Source: Novosphingobium sp. ZN18A2 (GTDB lineage: Bacteria; Pseudomonadota; Alphaproteobacteria; Sphingomonadales; Sphingomonadaceae). From it: a stretch of DNA of 64,000 nt. Within the stretch, counting starts at the first letter, position 1. Each line of letters starts with the position of its first letter. Both the position numbers and the translations under genes were made by a program. This document shows, in pieces, positions 1 through 9,781 of this stretch. The notes under the pieces were generated by a model. The model had not been told where the DNA came from, searched no databases, and saw only the letters and a list, made by a program, of their open reading frames with translations. The stretch covers positions 248,001 through 312,000 of the forward strand of contig NZ_CP136651.1 of the NCBI RefSeq assembly GCF_036784765.1, written 5' to 3'.

Positions 1-1
1 G

Positions 2-145
2 CGCGATCACGGGTTCCGTATCGACCACGCGCTGCTCTCGCCCGAACTGGCGGACCGGCTGGTGGCGGCGGGCGTGGACAAGGAATACCGGGGCCGCGAA
101 AAGGCGAGCGATCACGCACCGATCTGGATCGACGTGCGCGACTGA
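2..145 (+). CDS. Exodeoxyribonuclease III family protein, C-terminal fragment
   Basis: Only the last 47 codons lie in the window; the frame is open from the first bases to a TGA. The fragment contains RIDHALLS followed by a C-terminal SDHAPIWIDV. The RIDH and SDHxP patterns are the closing active-site motifs of the endonuclease/exonuclease/phosphatase fold in XthA-type AP endonucleases, where Asp and His complete the catalytic centre. Such enzymes cut DNA at abasic sites and degrade 3' ends in base excision repair. The N-terminal two thirds, with the other catalytic residues, is missing, so exonuclease III is preferred but another family member is possible. Confidence 0.75.
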   Translation, partial: RDHGFRIDHALLSPELADRLVAAGVDKEYRGREKASDHAPIWIDVRD

Positions 146-262
146 CCGTCAGGCGCGCGCTGTGCGCCCGTTCACAGCATGGCAAGCGCACCTGTGGCAC
201 AAGCGCCGCCGATGCAGGACGAAAACCATGCCCTGCCGGCACCTGTTACCAAGAGAATCATC

Positions 263-388
263 ATGCGACTGTTTGGCCCAGACCTTATCCGCTCTTTCGT
301 CATCGGCTTCCTGATCGGTGCCGCCGGACTGGCGGTTACGGCAAGCGTCGAAGCCCATGCGCATCCCGTTTCAGCCATTTCGCCATGA
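263..388 (+). CDS. Small predicted membrane protein upstream of msrA
   Basis: This is a 41-residue frame starting MRLFGPDLIRSF, followed by one hydrophobic segment (about residues 10-28) and a short His/Ala tail. Its TGA overlaps the msrA start codon as ATGA, which suggests translational coupling. The same frame can be extended to an ATG at 179 (69 residues), but that start has no Shine-Dalgarno and adds a low-complexity Pro/Ala stretch, so the inner start is preferred. I recognise no family. The coupling and the membrane segment are the only arguments that it is real. Confidence 0.45.
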   Translation: MRLFGPDLIRSFVIGFLIGAAGLAVTASVEAHAHPVSAISP

Positions 389-1059
389 CACGCGCGGCCC
401 GCATCCCGCTCGCCGCGGTAATGCTCACCGCCGCCTGTCACCAGCCGGCCTTTGCCGAATCCGCGGTCGCCACGCCTGCGGCGGTGGTCAAAGCACACGA
501 ATCGTCTGGACCGAAGGCGGCGATCTTCGCGGGCGGTTGCTTCTGGGGCGTCGAAGCGGTTTTCAGCCACGTAAAGGGCGTATCCAGCGTCGTTTCGGGC
601 TATGAAGGCGGGGCGAAGGCCGATGCGCGGTACGAACGCGTCAGCCGGGGCGATACCGGCCTCGCCGAATCGGTGCGGGTTACCTACGATCCGTCCGTCG
701 TGCGTTACGACCAGCTTTTGCAGATCTATTTCGGCGTGATCGCCGATCCGACCGAACTGAACCGGCAAGGCCCGGACACCGGCACGCAATACCGCTCTGC
801 TCTCGTGCCGCTCGACAAGGAACAGCGCCGCGCGGCAGCCGGATATATCGCGCAGTTGAAGGCGCTTAAGCTCTGGGATCGGCCGATCGTTACCGCGATA
901 GAGCCCTATCGCGGGTTCTATCCGGCCGAACGCTATCACCAGGACTTCATGCAGAAGCACCCGGACCATCCCTATATCGTGATGTGGGACAAGCCCAAGG
1001 TCCGCGCGCTGAAGAGGCTGTTTCCCGCGCTTTACAAGGCGAGCTTCACCGGCGGCTGA
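385..1059 (+). CDS. msrA: Peptide-methionine (S)-S-oxide reductase MsrA, exported form
   Basis: MsrA reduces methionine-S-sulfoxide in oxidised proteins and is recycled by thioredoxin or an equivalent donor. The signature GGCFWGVEAVF places the catalytic Cys at residue 52. It is followed by the conserved GYEGG region and by a TGTQYRSAL segment typical of the family. Residues 1-25 form a signal peptide with a likely cut after AFA; LTAAC is a poor lipobox because position -3 is Thr. This copy should therefore protect envelope proteins. At 224 residues it is a normal length plus leader. It overlaps the preceding small gene by four bases. No MsrB domain is fused and no msrB is nearby. Confidence 0.95.
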   Translation: MTRAARIPLAAVMLTAACHQPAFAESAVATPAAVVKAHESSGPKAAIFAGGCFWGVEAVFSHVKGVSSVVSGYEGGAKADARYERVSRGDTGLAESVRVTYDPSVVRYDQLLQIYFGVIADPTELNRQGPDTGTQYRSALVPLDKEQRRAAAGYIAQLKALKLWDRPIVTAIEPYRGFYPAERYHQDFMQKHPDHPYIVMWDKPKVRALKRLFPALYKASFTGG

Positions 1060-1117
1060 TCCGCGCGCACGGGCAGCGCGATTTGCCTCCCGCGCCCGGC
1101 GCGCCTATCTATCGGAC

Positions 1118-1588
1118 ATGGTCAAAGACGCCGTCCGCCATCACCACCACGAACATTCCGGTGAAGAACTGGTGAGCGCCGCGCGCCATGCGCTGATCGA
1201 CGCGGGCGAACAGTGGACCGATATGCGCGCCGACGTGTTCGATGCGCTTGTCAGCCACGACAAGCCGGCATCGGCCTATGACATTGCGGAAAGCGTCGGC
1301 GCGCTGCGTGGCAAGCGCGTTGCGGCCAACAGCGTCTATCGCATCCTTGACCTGTTCGTGCGCACGAACCTTGCCCGGCGGGTGGAAAGCGCGAACGCCT
1401 ATCTTGCCAACAGCCACCCGGGTTGCCGGCACGACTGTATCTTCCTGATCTGCGACGAATGCGGACAGGCAATCCATATCGACGACGACAGCCTTACCGG
1501 CGCGCTGCGCGATGCGGCGCGCAAGGCGGGATTTGCCGATGTGCGCCCGGTGGTGGAGATTCGCGGCCGCTGCGGCGATTGCGCCTGA
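1118..1588 (+). CDS. Fur-family transcriptional regulator, Zur-like
   Basis: This 156-residue protein has a Fur fold: a winged-helix N-terminal half (about 25-95, with the NSVYRILDLF recognition helix) and a metal-binding dimerisation half. The structural zinc site is visible as CDEC (112-115) and CGDC (152-155). The N-terminus carries a His-rich HHHHEH stretch, frequent in zinc-responsive Zur proteins. Fur proteins repress metal-uptake genes when metal is bound. Zur is preferred over Fur or PerR because of the short helix-first domain and the C-terminal CxxC, but the assignment is by resemblance. No zinc transporter lies in the window, so its targets are elsewhere. Confidence 0.85.
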   Translation: MVKDAVRHHHHEHSGEELVSAARHALIDAGEQWTDMRADVFDALVSHDKPASAYDIAESVGALRGKRVAANSVYRILDLFVRTNLARRVESANAYLANSHPGCRHDCIFLICDECGQAIHIDDDSLTGALRDAARKAGFADVRPVVEIRGRCGDCA

Positions 1589-1591
1589 CGG

Positions 1592-2131
1592 TCAGCCCAG
1601 CACTTTCCCCATGCGGGTGAGCGGCACGGCCACGCCGCCGCGCACGTCTTCCACGTCTTCGATCGGGTTATAGCCCGCCGCGCGGTACAGCGGGGCGCCG
1701 GCGCGTGTCGCCATCAGTTCGACCCGCAAAAAGCCCTCTGCCCGCGCCGCCGCTTCGCAATGCGCAAGGATCGCGCGCCCGACCCCGCGCCGCGCGAAGG
1801 GGGGCGCTGTGTACATCGCCCGCACGCGCGCTGCTTCGGTCGCGGGATCGAGCAGGCGCGGCTCTCTGAGGTCGAGCGTATGGTCCCCGCCATAAAGCGT
1901 GGCGCGGCGGCTCCACCCGCCGCATCCCGCCACTGCTCCGTCCGCGCCTTTCGCCACGAAATAGGTGCCGTCGAGGACAAGCTGGCGATCCAGCCCCATC
2001 ACCGCGCGACTGGCCTTTACCTGTTCGGGAGAGAGGAAGCCGGCCTGAAGCTGGCCGATCGCCGCATCCATCACGCCGCGAAGCGTTTCGATCTGCGCGA
2101 TGTCCGCAGCCGCGATAGTCCAGTTTTCCAC
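1592..2131 (-). CDS. GNAT family N-acetyltransferase
   Basis: This is a single GNAT domain that would transfer an acetyl group from acetyl-CoA to an unidentified amine. The acetyl-CoA loop is seen as ARRGVGRA (about residues 113-120), preceded by the beta-4 strand RAMYTAPPF. The C-terminus has the usual bulge strand (APLYRAAGY). The reading frame is open far upstream into dxs antisense sequence. The start chosen is a GTG giving VENWTIAAAD, because GNAT homology begins there with an xIxxAxxxD pattern. No clear Shine-Dalgarno marks it, so the start is uncertain by a few codons. It converges with the zur-like gene at 3 bp and is divergent from dxs. Confidence 0.8.
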   Translation of the reverse strand: MENWTIAAADIAQIETLRGVMDAAIGQLQAGFLSPEQVKASRAVMGLDRQLVLDGTYFVAKGADGAVAGCGGWSRRATLYGGDHTLDLREPRLLDPATEAARVRAMYTAPPFARRGVGRAILAHCEAAARAEGFLRVELMATRAGAPLYRAAGYNPIEDVEDVRGGVAVPLTRMGKVLG

Positions 2132-2222
2132 GCCGGATAGGTGCAATGCCGGCCCGCATCGCGGCAAGCGGTTTTCGCACTCGATGTTCGACACGGGACA
2201 ATGCCCGTTGTAAAGCGGCGTA

Positions 2223-4145
2223 ATGTCTTCCGATCCGGTGACCCCGCTTCTCGATACAGTCGATACGCCCGACGACCTGCGAAAGCTCGCCCCCGCGCAA
2301 TTGCGCCAGCTTGCGGACGAACTGCGCAGCGAAATGCTCGCTGCCGTCGGCCAGACCGGCGGCCACCTTGGCTCCGGGCTGGGCGTGGTCGAACTGACCG
2401 TTGCCATCCACTATGTATTCAATACGCCCGACGACCGGCTGGTGTGGGACGTGGGCCACCAGGCCTATCCCCACAAGATCCTGACCGGCCGGCGCAACCG
2501 CATCCGCACCTTGCGGCAGGGTGGCGGGCTGTCCGGTTTCACCAAGCGCAGCGAGAGCGAATACGATCCGTTCGGGGCGGCCCATTCGTCCACGTCGATC
2601 TCCGCCGCGCTGGGCTTTGCCGTGGCCAACAAGCTTTCGGGCAAGCCGGGCAAGGGCATTGCGGTAATCGGCGACGGCGCGATGAGCGCGGGCATGGCCT
2701 ATGAGGCGATGAACAATGCCGAGCAGGCGGGCAACCGGCTGGTCGTGATCCTGAACGACAACGACATGTCGATCGCGCCGCCAGTTGGCGGCCTTTCGAC
2801 CTACCTTGCGCGGCTTGTATCCTCGGGCAAGTTCCTGGGCCTGCGCGAACTGGCGAAACGTTTTGCGCGCAAGCTGCCGCGCCCGTTGCACGTTGCCGCC
2901 CGCAAGACGGACGAATTCGCGCGCGGCATGGCCATGGGCGGCACCCTGTTCGAGGAACTGGGCTTCTATTACGTCGGCCCGATCGACGGGCACGATATCG
3001 ACGCGCTGGTGCCGGTGCTGGAAAATGTGCGCGATGCGGCCGAAGGGCCGATCCTGGTCCATGTGGTGACGCAGAAGGGCAAGGGCTATGCCCCGGCCGA
3101 AAACAGCGCGGACAAGTATCACGGCGTACAGAAGTTCGACGTGATCACCGGCGAACAGAAAAAGTCGAGCGGTGGGCCGCCCGCTTACCAGAACGTATTC
3201 GGCGAAGCGCTGGCTAAGCTGGCCGACAGTGACACGCGCATCTGCGCGATCACTGCGGCGATGCCGTCCGGCACCGGCGTCGACAAGTTCGCAAAGGCGC
3301 ACCCGGATCGCTCTTTCGACGTGGGCATTGCCGAACAGCACGCGGTGACGTTCGCCGCAGGGCTTGCCGCGCAGGGGATGCGCCCGTTCTGCGCGATCTA
3401 TTCCACCTTCCTGCAACGCGCCTTCGACCAGGTGGTGCACGACGTCGCGATCCAGAACCTGCCGGTGCGCTTCGCGATAGACCGTGCCGGACTGGTCGGC
3501 GCGGACGGAGCCACCCATGCGGGCAGCTTCGACATCACCTATCTTTCCACGCTGCCCAACATGGTGGTGATGGCCGCCGCCGACGAGGCGGAGCTGGTGC
3601 ACATGACCTATACGGCAGCGCAATACGACACCGGGCCGATCGCGTTCCGCTACCCGCGTGGAGCGGGTACGGGCGTGCCTCTGCCCGAAACGCCGGAATT
3701 GCTGGAAATCGGCAAGGGACGGATCGTGCGCGAAGGCACGAAGGTTGCGCTGCTGTCGCTCGGCACGCGGCTGGCCGAAAGCCTGAAAGCGGCCGATCAG
3801 CTTGAAGCCAGGGGGCTTTCAACCACGGTCGCGGACCTGCGCTTCGCCAAGCCGCTCGACACAGACCTCATCCGCCGCCTGATGACCAGCCACGAAGTGA
3901 TCGTGACGGTGGAAGAAGGCAGCATCGGCGGGCTGGGCGCGCACGTGCTGACGATGGCGAGCGACGAGGGGCTGACCGATGCGGGCCTGAAGATCCGCAC
4001 GATGCGCCTGCCAGACCTGTTCCAGGACCATGACGCACCCGACAAGCAGTATGACGCCGCCGGCCTCAACGCGCCGCAGATCGTCGATACCGTGTTGAAA
4101 GCACTGCGCCACAACAGCGCGGGGGTTGAGGAAGCGCGCGCTTAG
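2223..4145 (+). CDS. dxs: 1-deoxy-D-xylulose-5-phosphate synthase
   Basis: DXS condenses pyruvate and glyceraldehyde 3-phosphate, with loss of CO2, into DXP. This is the entry step of the MEP isoprenoid pathway, and DXP also feeds thiamine and pyridoxal synthesis. The 640-residue protein has the thiamine diphosphate site GDG (150-152) followed by NN, the GGHLG histidine near 48, the pyrimidine-domain [13 protein letters not shown] with the catalytic Glu, and a C-terminal transketolase domain. Length matches the family (about 620-640). It is apparently monocistronic, since both neighbours are on the other strand. Confidence 0.98.
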   Translation: MSSDPVTPLLDTVDTPDDLRKLAPAQLRQLADELRSEMLAAVGQTGGHLGSGLGVVELTVAIHYVFNTPDDRLVWDVGHQAYPHKILTGRRNRIRTLRQGGGLSGFTKRSESEYDPFGAAHSSTSISAALGFAVANKLSGKPGKGIAVIGDGAMSAGMAYEAMNNAEQAGNRLVVILNDNDMSIAPPVGGLSTYLARLVSSGKFLGLRELAKRFARKLPRPLHVAARKTDEFARGMAMGGTLFEELGFYYVGPIDGHDIDALVPVLENVRDAAEGPILVHVVTQKGKGYAPAENSADKYHGVQKFDVITGEQKKSSGGPPAYQNVFGEALAKLADSDTRICAITAAMPSGTGVDKFAKAHPDRSFDVGIAEQHAVTFAAGLAAQGMRPFCAIYSTFLQRAFDQVVHDVAIQNLPVRFAIDRAGLVGADGATHAGSFDITYLSTLPNMVVMAAADEAELVHMTYTAAQYDTGPIAFRYPRGAGTGVPLPETPELLEIGKGRIVREGTKVALLSLGTRLAESLKAADQLEARGLSTTVADLRFAKPLDTDLIRRLMTSHEVIVTVEEGSIGGLGAHVLTMASDEGLTDAGLKIRTMRLPDLFQDHDAPDKQYDAAGLNAPQIVDTVLKALRHNSAGVEEARA

Positions 4146-4164
4146 GGGTCAGGACTAGGGAGGG

Positions 4165-4860
4165 CTAACCCACCCAGCGCCAGATCCCGGCGGGGATACC
4201 CGACAGCCACAGGTGCGCCCAGGTGATCGCGACCCAGATCGCAATGGCGAGCAGCCACAGCACCGCGCCCGCGCCGCCTAACCGGCCCACGCGTGGCCAG
4301 AAGCTGGTCTTCGCTTCCCACGCCGCCCAGCCATCGCCCATCAGCGCTTCTTTCTTGCGGTCCTGCATATGCGCGCCGACCAGCGCGAGGATCAGGATTC
4401 CGCCCGCCAGGATCAGCGTGCGCCCCGCGGGTGCGACAAGCAGGTGCGCGATGGCCCAGAAGCCGAAGCCCCACATCATGGGATGGCGCGTCACGCGGAA
4501 CACGCCGGCCGGCTGCTTGTCTGCCAAGGCCTTCGCCGCGTTCGGATCGGGCAACGCCGGATTGCCGCTGAGCGAGCCGAGGAACAGCACCAGAGCCACA
4601 ATCGTCAACACGCTGGCGACGATCCATGCGAGAGCGCCATACGTTCCGTCGAACGCGACAGGCGATGGCGACGCGGCGCGAAACGCCATGGCCATCCACG
4701 CGAACGTGGCAAGGCTGACCAGCGAATAGGCGCCCAGGAAACCCGTTTCGCCCAGCACGCCCGTCATCGCCGGGCGCAACGGGTGCGACATCGCGAAATG
4801 CGTGCCGACGAAGGCGATCGTTGCGGCGGTGAGCGAAACGAGTGCGGGATCCACTGGCAT
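4165..4860 (-). CDS. NnrU family integral membrane protein
   Basis: The 231-residue protein has about six hydrophobic segments and the family hallmark VTRHPMMWGF (RHP at 125-127), as in NnrU proteins and related isoprenylcysteine-methyltransferase-like membrane proteins. NnrU was named from denitrification clusters, but its biochemical function is unknown and no denitrification genes are present here. A good Shine-Dalgarno (GGAAGGGG) precedes the ATG. It converges with dxs, leaving 19 bp between stops, and lies just downstream of the amidohydrolase operon with a 35-bp gap, so it may be co-transcribed with it. Confidence 0.9.
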   Translation of the reverse strand: MPVDPALVSLTAATIAFVGTHFAMSHPLRPAMTGVLGETGFLGAYSLVSLATFAWMAMAFRAASPSPVAFDGTYGALAWIVASVLTIVALVLFLGSLSGNPALPDPNAAKALADKQPAGVFRVTRHPMMWGFGFWAIAHLLVAPAGRTLILAGGILILALVGAHMQDRKKEALMGDGWAAWEAKTSFWPRVGRLGGAGAVLWLLAIAIWVAITWAHLWLSGIPAGIWRWVG

Positions 4861-4895
4861 TTCCCCTTCCTTTCGCGACCGCCGCCGATCCGGCC

Positions 4896-6200
4896 TTACC
4901 AGTCCCAGGCCTTGGGCAACGCGCCCGGTGCGGGATGGCGATAGCGTTCGCGCAGCCGCGTCTGGTGGTTGGAAACCGGCTGCTCCACGCCGTCGATATA
5001 CACTTTCACGGGCGCATTGCCCACTTCAAGCGGATCGCCGTCCCAAACCACCACATCCGCGTCGCGGCCGGGCAGCAGGCTGCCGTACCGGTCGCCCTCG
5101 CCCATGATCCCAGCGGGCACGGAACTGATCGCGGCGAAAGCCTGTCCCCAGGTCAGTCCCGTTGCGCCGGGCATCTTGCCGACAGCGACAAGGTTTCCCG
5201 CGTATTGCGGGGCATAGCGCGGCTGGTCCATGTCGAACATTCCGCCGATCGCCACCTTGACGCCCGCCTTCGTCATGCGTCCGATGTTGGACTGCGTTGC
5301 GGCCATCGTCTCGAACCGGCCGGGCAGGTCGGTCATCGGCTGCGCGATCACCGGCACCTTGGCGGCGGCAAGCGTACCGGCCACGCGCCAGCCTTCCGAT
5401 GCGCCGACGATCACCAGATTCAACGCGGGGAACTCCGACTTCAGCGCCAGCGCACCGCGAATGTCGGATGCGCGCTCAACATGGACGTAAAGCGGCTGCT
5501 TGCCGGTCACGACCGGTACCAGCGCCACCGCGTCCGACCGGGTGAGCAGCACGTCGTCCCGCCGCGTGCCTTTCGGCATTGCCGCGATCTCGCGCGCCTC
5601 GGCCAAGGCGTTGCGCAACAGCGCCTGTGCGGCAAGGCGGCTTCCCCCGGCAAGGCGCGCACCGCGCTCACCCAGTTCGACCAGCTGGAACGCGCGCGGC
5701 TTTTCCACCGCCTGTGGATCGGCGCCGAGGTCGATATAGGCGCCCTGCCCGGCAAAGATCGAATTGCCCGCGCTTGCCGACACCGCGGCGCGCGTCACGC
5801 CGCCCGCGCGGCTGACTTCCAGCGGCAGCGCCTCGGGATCGACCGCGGTCGAAACGTCGAGCGCGGCGTTGAACACCGATTTATCGGCTTCGCTGTCATT
5901 GCTTGAACTGACCGCGCCGACATCCAGCAGGCCCAGGTCGGTAACGGCGATAACAAGGCCCGGCGTGATCCACTTTCCGCCCGCGTCCACCACGGTCGCA
6001 CCGGCGGGCACCGGCACATTCGCGCCCGCGGCAAGGATCTTGCCGTCGCGCACCACGACCGTACCGTGTTCGACAGGCGCGCTGCCGTCTCCGATCACGA
6101 CGGTGGCGTTGGTAAAGGCCGTGTCGGCCGCAACGGCGGGCGTGGCTGCAGCGGCGGCAAGCAGCATGGCTGCGCCTGAAGCAAGGATGCGCGCGCTCAT
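4896..6200 (-). CDS. Exported amidohydrolase-fold protein lacking the HxH metal motif
   Basis: The protein has a Sec signal peptide (about 1-25, cut after AVA), the N-terminal composite beta-domain (TVVVRDGKILAAGA) and the C-terminal GRDADVVVWDGDP strand shared by imidazolonepropionase-like amidohydrolases. Where the family normally has PGxIDxHxH it reads ITPGLVIAVTDLG (78-90), so the first two metal ligands are absent. This suggests a non-catalytic paralogue or a partner of the intact amidohydrolase encoded immediately upstream. Its start overlaps that gene's stop as ATGA, implying coupled translation and perhaps complex formation. The substrate is unknown; linkage to the peptide transporter suggests peptides or amino-acid derivatives. 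Confidence 0.85.
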   Translation of the reverse strand: MSARILASGAAMLLAAAAATPAVAADTAFTNATVVIGDGSAPVEHGTVVVRDGKILAAGANVPVPAGATVVDAGGKWITPGLVIAVTDLGLLDVGAVSSSNDSEADKSVFNAALDVSTAVDPEALPLEVSRAGGVTRAAVSASAGNSIFAGQGAYIDLGADPQAVEKPRAFQLVELGERGARLAGGSRLAAQALLRNALAEAREIAAMPKGTRRDDVLLTRSDAVALVPVVTGKQPLYVHVERASDIRGALALKSEFPALNLVIVGASEGWRVAGTLAAAKVPVIAQPMTDLPGRFETMAATQSNIGRMTKAGVKVAIGGMFDMDQPRYAPQYAGNLVAVGKMPGATGLTWGQAFAAISSVPAGIMGEGDRYGSLLPGRDADVVVWDGDPLEVGNAPVKVYIDGVEQPVSNHQTRLRERYRHPAPGALPKAWDW

Positions 6201-7594
6201 TTCACGTCTCCTTCACCGGGCTGGCCAAGTTCGAAATCGCTAACCGGCCGCATTTTCGGATTGTCCGCATCGTAAAGCATCGCGCCGTCGATCCAGACCT
6301 TTTCGGGCCGCGAATAGACCGACAGCGGGTTACCGTTCCACAGCACCACGTCACCCATCTTTCCGGGGGTGAGACTGCCCGTCACCTTGTCGATTCCCAT
6401 CGCGTGCGCGGGGTTCAGCGTGAACCAGCGCACCACCTGCCCGTCCGGGATGGAAATGCCCATGCGGCGACCCGCGCCCTGCGCCTTCGCGGCTTCCTGA
6501 TTCAGGCGCTGGATGCCGTATTCATCGTCCGAATGGATAATCACGCACGCGCCCGCATCCTGCAGCAGCGCCGCGTTTTCGGGGATGCCGTCATAGGCTT
6601 CCATCTTGAAGCCCCACCAATCGGCCCAGATTGCCGAGCAGATGTCTTTCTGCTTCAGCAGGTCGCCGATCTTGTAGGCTTCCACCGCGTGGTGGAACGC
6701 GGCGACGTGATAGCCGAACTCCTTCGACATATCGATGACCTGCGCCATCTCGTCCGCGCGGTAACAGTGGTTGTGCACCAGGATCTTGCCGTCGAGCACG
6801 CCGACCAGCGTTTCCATCGCGAGGTCACGCTTCTCCAGCTTACCGGCGTCGCGCTTCTTTTTGTATTCTACCGCCTTGATCCACGTCTCGCGGTCGACCG
6901 CGAAATTGCCCATCCGCGTGGAAGGCATGCGGCCCTTCGATCCATAGACGCGCTTGGGATTCTCCCCGCACGCCATTTTCAGGCCATAGGGCGCGCCGGG
7001 GAACTTCATCGATTGCACCGTGCGGCCCGGCACGTTCTTGAGCACCACCGAACGCCCGCCCATCAGGTTGGCCGAACCGGGCAGGATCTGCAGGCTGGTG
7101 ACGCCGCCGTTGACAAGCGCGCGCGTGAAGCCCGGGTCTTGCGGCCAGACCGAATGTTCCGCCCATACTTCGGGCGTGGTCGGGCTGGTCGCTTCGTTAC
7201 CGTCCGAAAGGGCACGAACGCCGGGGCTGGGATAGACGCCAAGGTGGCTGTGGATGTCGATCACGCCGGGCGTCACGTATTTGCCGCGCCCATCGATCCG
7301 GTCATAGCCTTCGGGCACCGTCAGCGAGGCATCGCCGACCGCTTCCACCTTGCCGCCCGATACCAGCACCGTGCCGTTGTCTATCTCCGCGCCGGTCCCG
7401 TCGAACACGGTCGCCCCCACGATCGCGACCGGCCGACCCGGATAGGGGCGATAAGTCGATGGATAGGGATTGTCGTCGGGCGCGGACATCGCGGATGCCT
7501 CTGCCTTCTTCTCGCGCGCACCCGCTTGGGCCGTGCCCAGCACAAGGACAACCGATGCCAGGGCCGCCCCGGCGACCCGTCCCACTCTTCGCAT
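6197..7594 (-). CDS. Exported metal-dependent amidohydrolase
   Basis: This is a 465-residue periplasmic amidohydrolase with a signal peptide ending near AQAGA. Metal ligands are visible: VIDIHSHLG (His115 and His117), VHNHCYRA, FHHAVEAYK and IHSDDEYGI with its terminal Asp. These hydrolases cleave amide or cyclic amide bonds; the imidazolonepropionase/prolidase-like subgroup is often linked to peptide breakdown in sphingomonads. The ATG giving MRRVGRVAG is chosen because GGGGAG lies about 10 bases upstream; an ATG six codons earlier is possible. It lies between the POT transporter (104-bp gap) and its degenerate paralogue (4-base overlap). Confidence 0.9.
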   Translation of the reverse strand: MRRVGRVAGAALASVVLVLGTAQAGAREKKAEASAMSAPDDNPYPSTYRPYPGRPVAIVGATVFDGTGAEIDNGTVLVSGGKVEAVGDASLTVPEGYDRIDGRGKYVTPGVIDIHSHLGVYPSPGVRALSDGNEATSPTTPEVWAEHSVWPQDPGFTRALVNGGVTSLQILPGSANLMGGRSVVLKNVPGRTVQSMKFPGAPYGLKMACGENPKRVYGSKGRMPSTRMGNFAVDRETWIKAVEYKKKRDAGKLEKRDLAMETLVGVLDGKILVHNHCYRADEMAQVIDMSKEFGYHVAAFHHAVEAYKIGDLLKQKDICSAIWADWWGFKMEAYDGIPENAALLQDAGACVIIHSDDEYGIQRLNQEAAKAQGAGRRMGISIPDGQVVRWFTLNPAHAMGIDKVTGSLTPGKMGDVVLWNGNPLSVYSRPEKVWIDGAMLYDADNPKMRPVSDFELGQPGEGDVK

Positions 7595-7698
7595 TTGTCT
7601 GAAGCTCCCCATTCGCCTGAAGCCGCTCTCACGGCGTTTGTTCCATCCCCATGGACCGCCCCGGCGCCCACGCGCCGGAGCGAACGATACGTGTATTC

Positions 7699-9543
7699 CT
7701 AAGCCTTCAGCGCGGGATGCGCGCCCGGCCCCTGCGGTTCGGCAACCTCTTCCTGGCCTGCCAGATCGTCGCCAACGTCGTCGTCGGTCAGCTTGTCGAC
7801 GTGCATCAGGCGCTTGACCAGCGGGTTGAGCAGCACGACCACCACACCGATACCGATGGCGACCAATCCCATCGACCAATAGACGTCGAGCGCCGCCTGC
7901 CGCGTGATCTCGCCCCCGTCGCCTTCGCCCATGATCGAACCCAGGAAACCGGCAACGTAATTGCCGCCCGCCGTGCCGAAGAAGAACGCAGCCATCATCA
8001 GGCTGGCCATGTGCCGCACCGAAAGCCGGTTCATGGCCGAAAGCCCGACCGGCGACAGGCTGAGTTCGCCGGTGGTGGAAAGCAGATAGAACAGGAAGAT
8101 ATAGATCACCGGAACCAGCGCGCTGCCTGCGGCATTCGCGCCCAGCACCAGCACCACGAAGGCAAGGCCCATCTGCACGATGCCAAGGCCCATCTTGGCT
8201 GGCGTGGCCGGTTCCCATCCGCGCCGGCCGAGCCATTGCCAAAGCGCGGCGAATACGGGGCCGAGCAGGATGATATAGATCGGGTTGATCGACTGGAACA
8301 GCGATGTCGGCACGCCCGCGCGATCGACATAGCGATCGGTGAACAGGTTGACCGATCCGCCCGCCTGTTCGAACAGGCCCCAGAACACCGGCATCAGCAG
8401 GATCAGGAAGATCATCGCGAACACCCTGTCGCGCGCATAATTGGCGGATTTGCGCGCTTCGCCGATGCAGGCCGCGGCAACCAGCCCCAGCCCCGCAATC
8501 GCGGCGACAACGGCAATCGTGTCCGCGCCGTTGCTGACGATCATCCACGCCGCCATGGCCAGCAGGACGACCACCCCGGCATAGAAGAGGTTGCGGGTCG
8601 ATCCGTTGCTTATCTGCCCGCTTTCATCCTTCAACTGGTAAAGCGCCTGTTGCAGGACATAGGCGAGCAGCAGGATGCCCGAAATCAGCAGGATCCAGCC
8701 GACCGCGTCCTGGAACTGGATCAGCGCCCAGACGACCGCCACGCCCGCGAACCCCGCGAGATAGAGAAACCATTCGAGATTGAGCCCCGCGACTTTCGCC
8801 TTCAGGTGCGCGGGCTCGGGCGGTTCGCCCTGACCGTTGAGCAGCGGCTTGCCGATCACGAACACGATCAGGCCCAGCAACATGCCCACGCCTGCCGCGC
8901 CGAAGCCCCACGACCAGCCGATCGTTTCGCCAAGGTATCCGGCCAGGATCGTGCCGATGGCCGCGCCCACGTTGATGCCCATGTAGAAGATCGTATAGGC
9001 GCCATCGCGCCTGATGTCGGTACGCGGATAAAGCTGGCCGACGATGACCGAGATATTGGCCTTGAGGAAGCCCGATCCCACGATGATGAAGGACAGCGCC
9101 AGCCAGAACACGTTGATCGCAGGGTTGTTCTGGTATCCCCCGCCGTTCCCCTCGAACGCCATGAAGAAGTGGCCCAGCGTAAGCAGGACCGCGCCGAACA
9201 GCACCGCCTTGCGCTGGCCCAGGTATCGGTCCGCCAGCCAGCCGCCAAGCACCGGGGTGATATAGACCAGGCTGGTATAGGCGCCATAGATGATGGTCGC
9301 CTGTCCGTCAGAATAGAGCCAGTGCTTGACCAGATAGAGTGTCAGCAGCGCCCGCATGCCGTAGTAGGAAAAGCGTTCCCACATCTCGGCGAAGAACAGG
9401 ACGAAAAGACCCTTGGGATGGCCGGCGAACTCCGGCTCCTTGCGCGTTACGGCATAGGCCCCGATCGCCAGGAAAACCACCAGCGCAACCGCGCCGATGG
9501 CCGCGATCCAGTCAGCCTCGTTCCACAGCGCCATTTCCTTCAT
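7699..9543 (-). CDS. POT/PTR family proton-dependent oligopeptide transporter
   Basis: This 614-residue major-facilitator protein of the proton-coupled oligopeptide (POT) family imports di- and tripeptides through the inner membrane. It has the first-helix ERFSYYGMRALLTLY signature (ExxER-type motif), the GGWLADRYLG loop and about 14 hydrophobic segments. Additional central loops (about 240-300) make it longer than E. coli DtpA (500), as is usual for this branch. It is the first gene of a leftward unit continuing into the two amidohydrolases, so imported peptides may be products or substrates of their action. It is divergent from a GntR-type regulator, a natural candidate for its control. Confidence 0.95.
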   Translation of the reverse strand: MKEMALWNEADWIAAIGAVALVVFLAIGAYAVTRKEPEFAGHPKGLFVLFFAEMWERFSYYGMRALLTLYLVKHWLYSDGQATIIYGAYTSLVYITPVLGGWLADRYLGQRKAVLFGAVLLTLGHFFMAFEGNGGGYQNNPAINVFWLALSFIIVGSGFLKANISVIVGQLYPRTDIRRDGAYTIFYMGINVGAAIGTILAGYLGETIGWSWGFGAAGVGMLLGLIVFVIGKPLLNGQGEPPEPAHLKAKVAGLNLEWFLYLAGFAGVAVVWALIQFQDAVGWILLISGILLLAYVLQQALYQLKDESGQISNGSTRNLFYAGVVVLLAMAAWMIVSNGADTIAVVAAIAGLGLVAAACIGEARKSANYARDRVFAMIFLILLMPVFWGLFEQAGGSVNLFTDRYVDRAGVPTSLFQSINPIYIILLGPVFAALWQWLGRRGWEPATPAKMGLGIVQMGLAFVVLVLGANAAGSALVPVIYIFLFYLLSTTGELSLSPVGLSAMNRLSVRHMASLMMAAFFFGTAGGNYVAGFLGSIMGEGDGGEITRQAALDVYWSMGLVAIGIGVVVVLLNPLVKRLMHVDKLTDDDVGDDLAGQEEVAEPQGPGAHPALKA

Positions 9544-9781
9544 GCGACCATCCCTTTTCGCGAATTCTATTGCCCGGCGTTTGCGCCACCCTGTCTCCCG
9601 CGGCGCGAAGGGGCCAAACTAACCGCCAAATCCCCATGCGAAAGACTTTTGTTGCAATTGCGACAATTCCCGCTGTCCGATGCGGAAACGGGGTGCCCGC
9701 GTGAAACTTTCCGCAAATTTCACCCGCAACGGGCGCAACGGCCTTGCCCGATGCGCTGTATTATGGCACTGCCACACCCTG

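Noticed and set aside
172..969. Minus-strand open frame of 265 codons over msrA
   Set aside because: It is antisense to a complete msrA with its catalytic motif and leader.
1668..3623. Minus-strand open frame of about 650 codons over dxs
   Set aside because: It is antisense to dxs, and the GNAT protein uses a different frame at its left end.
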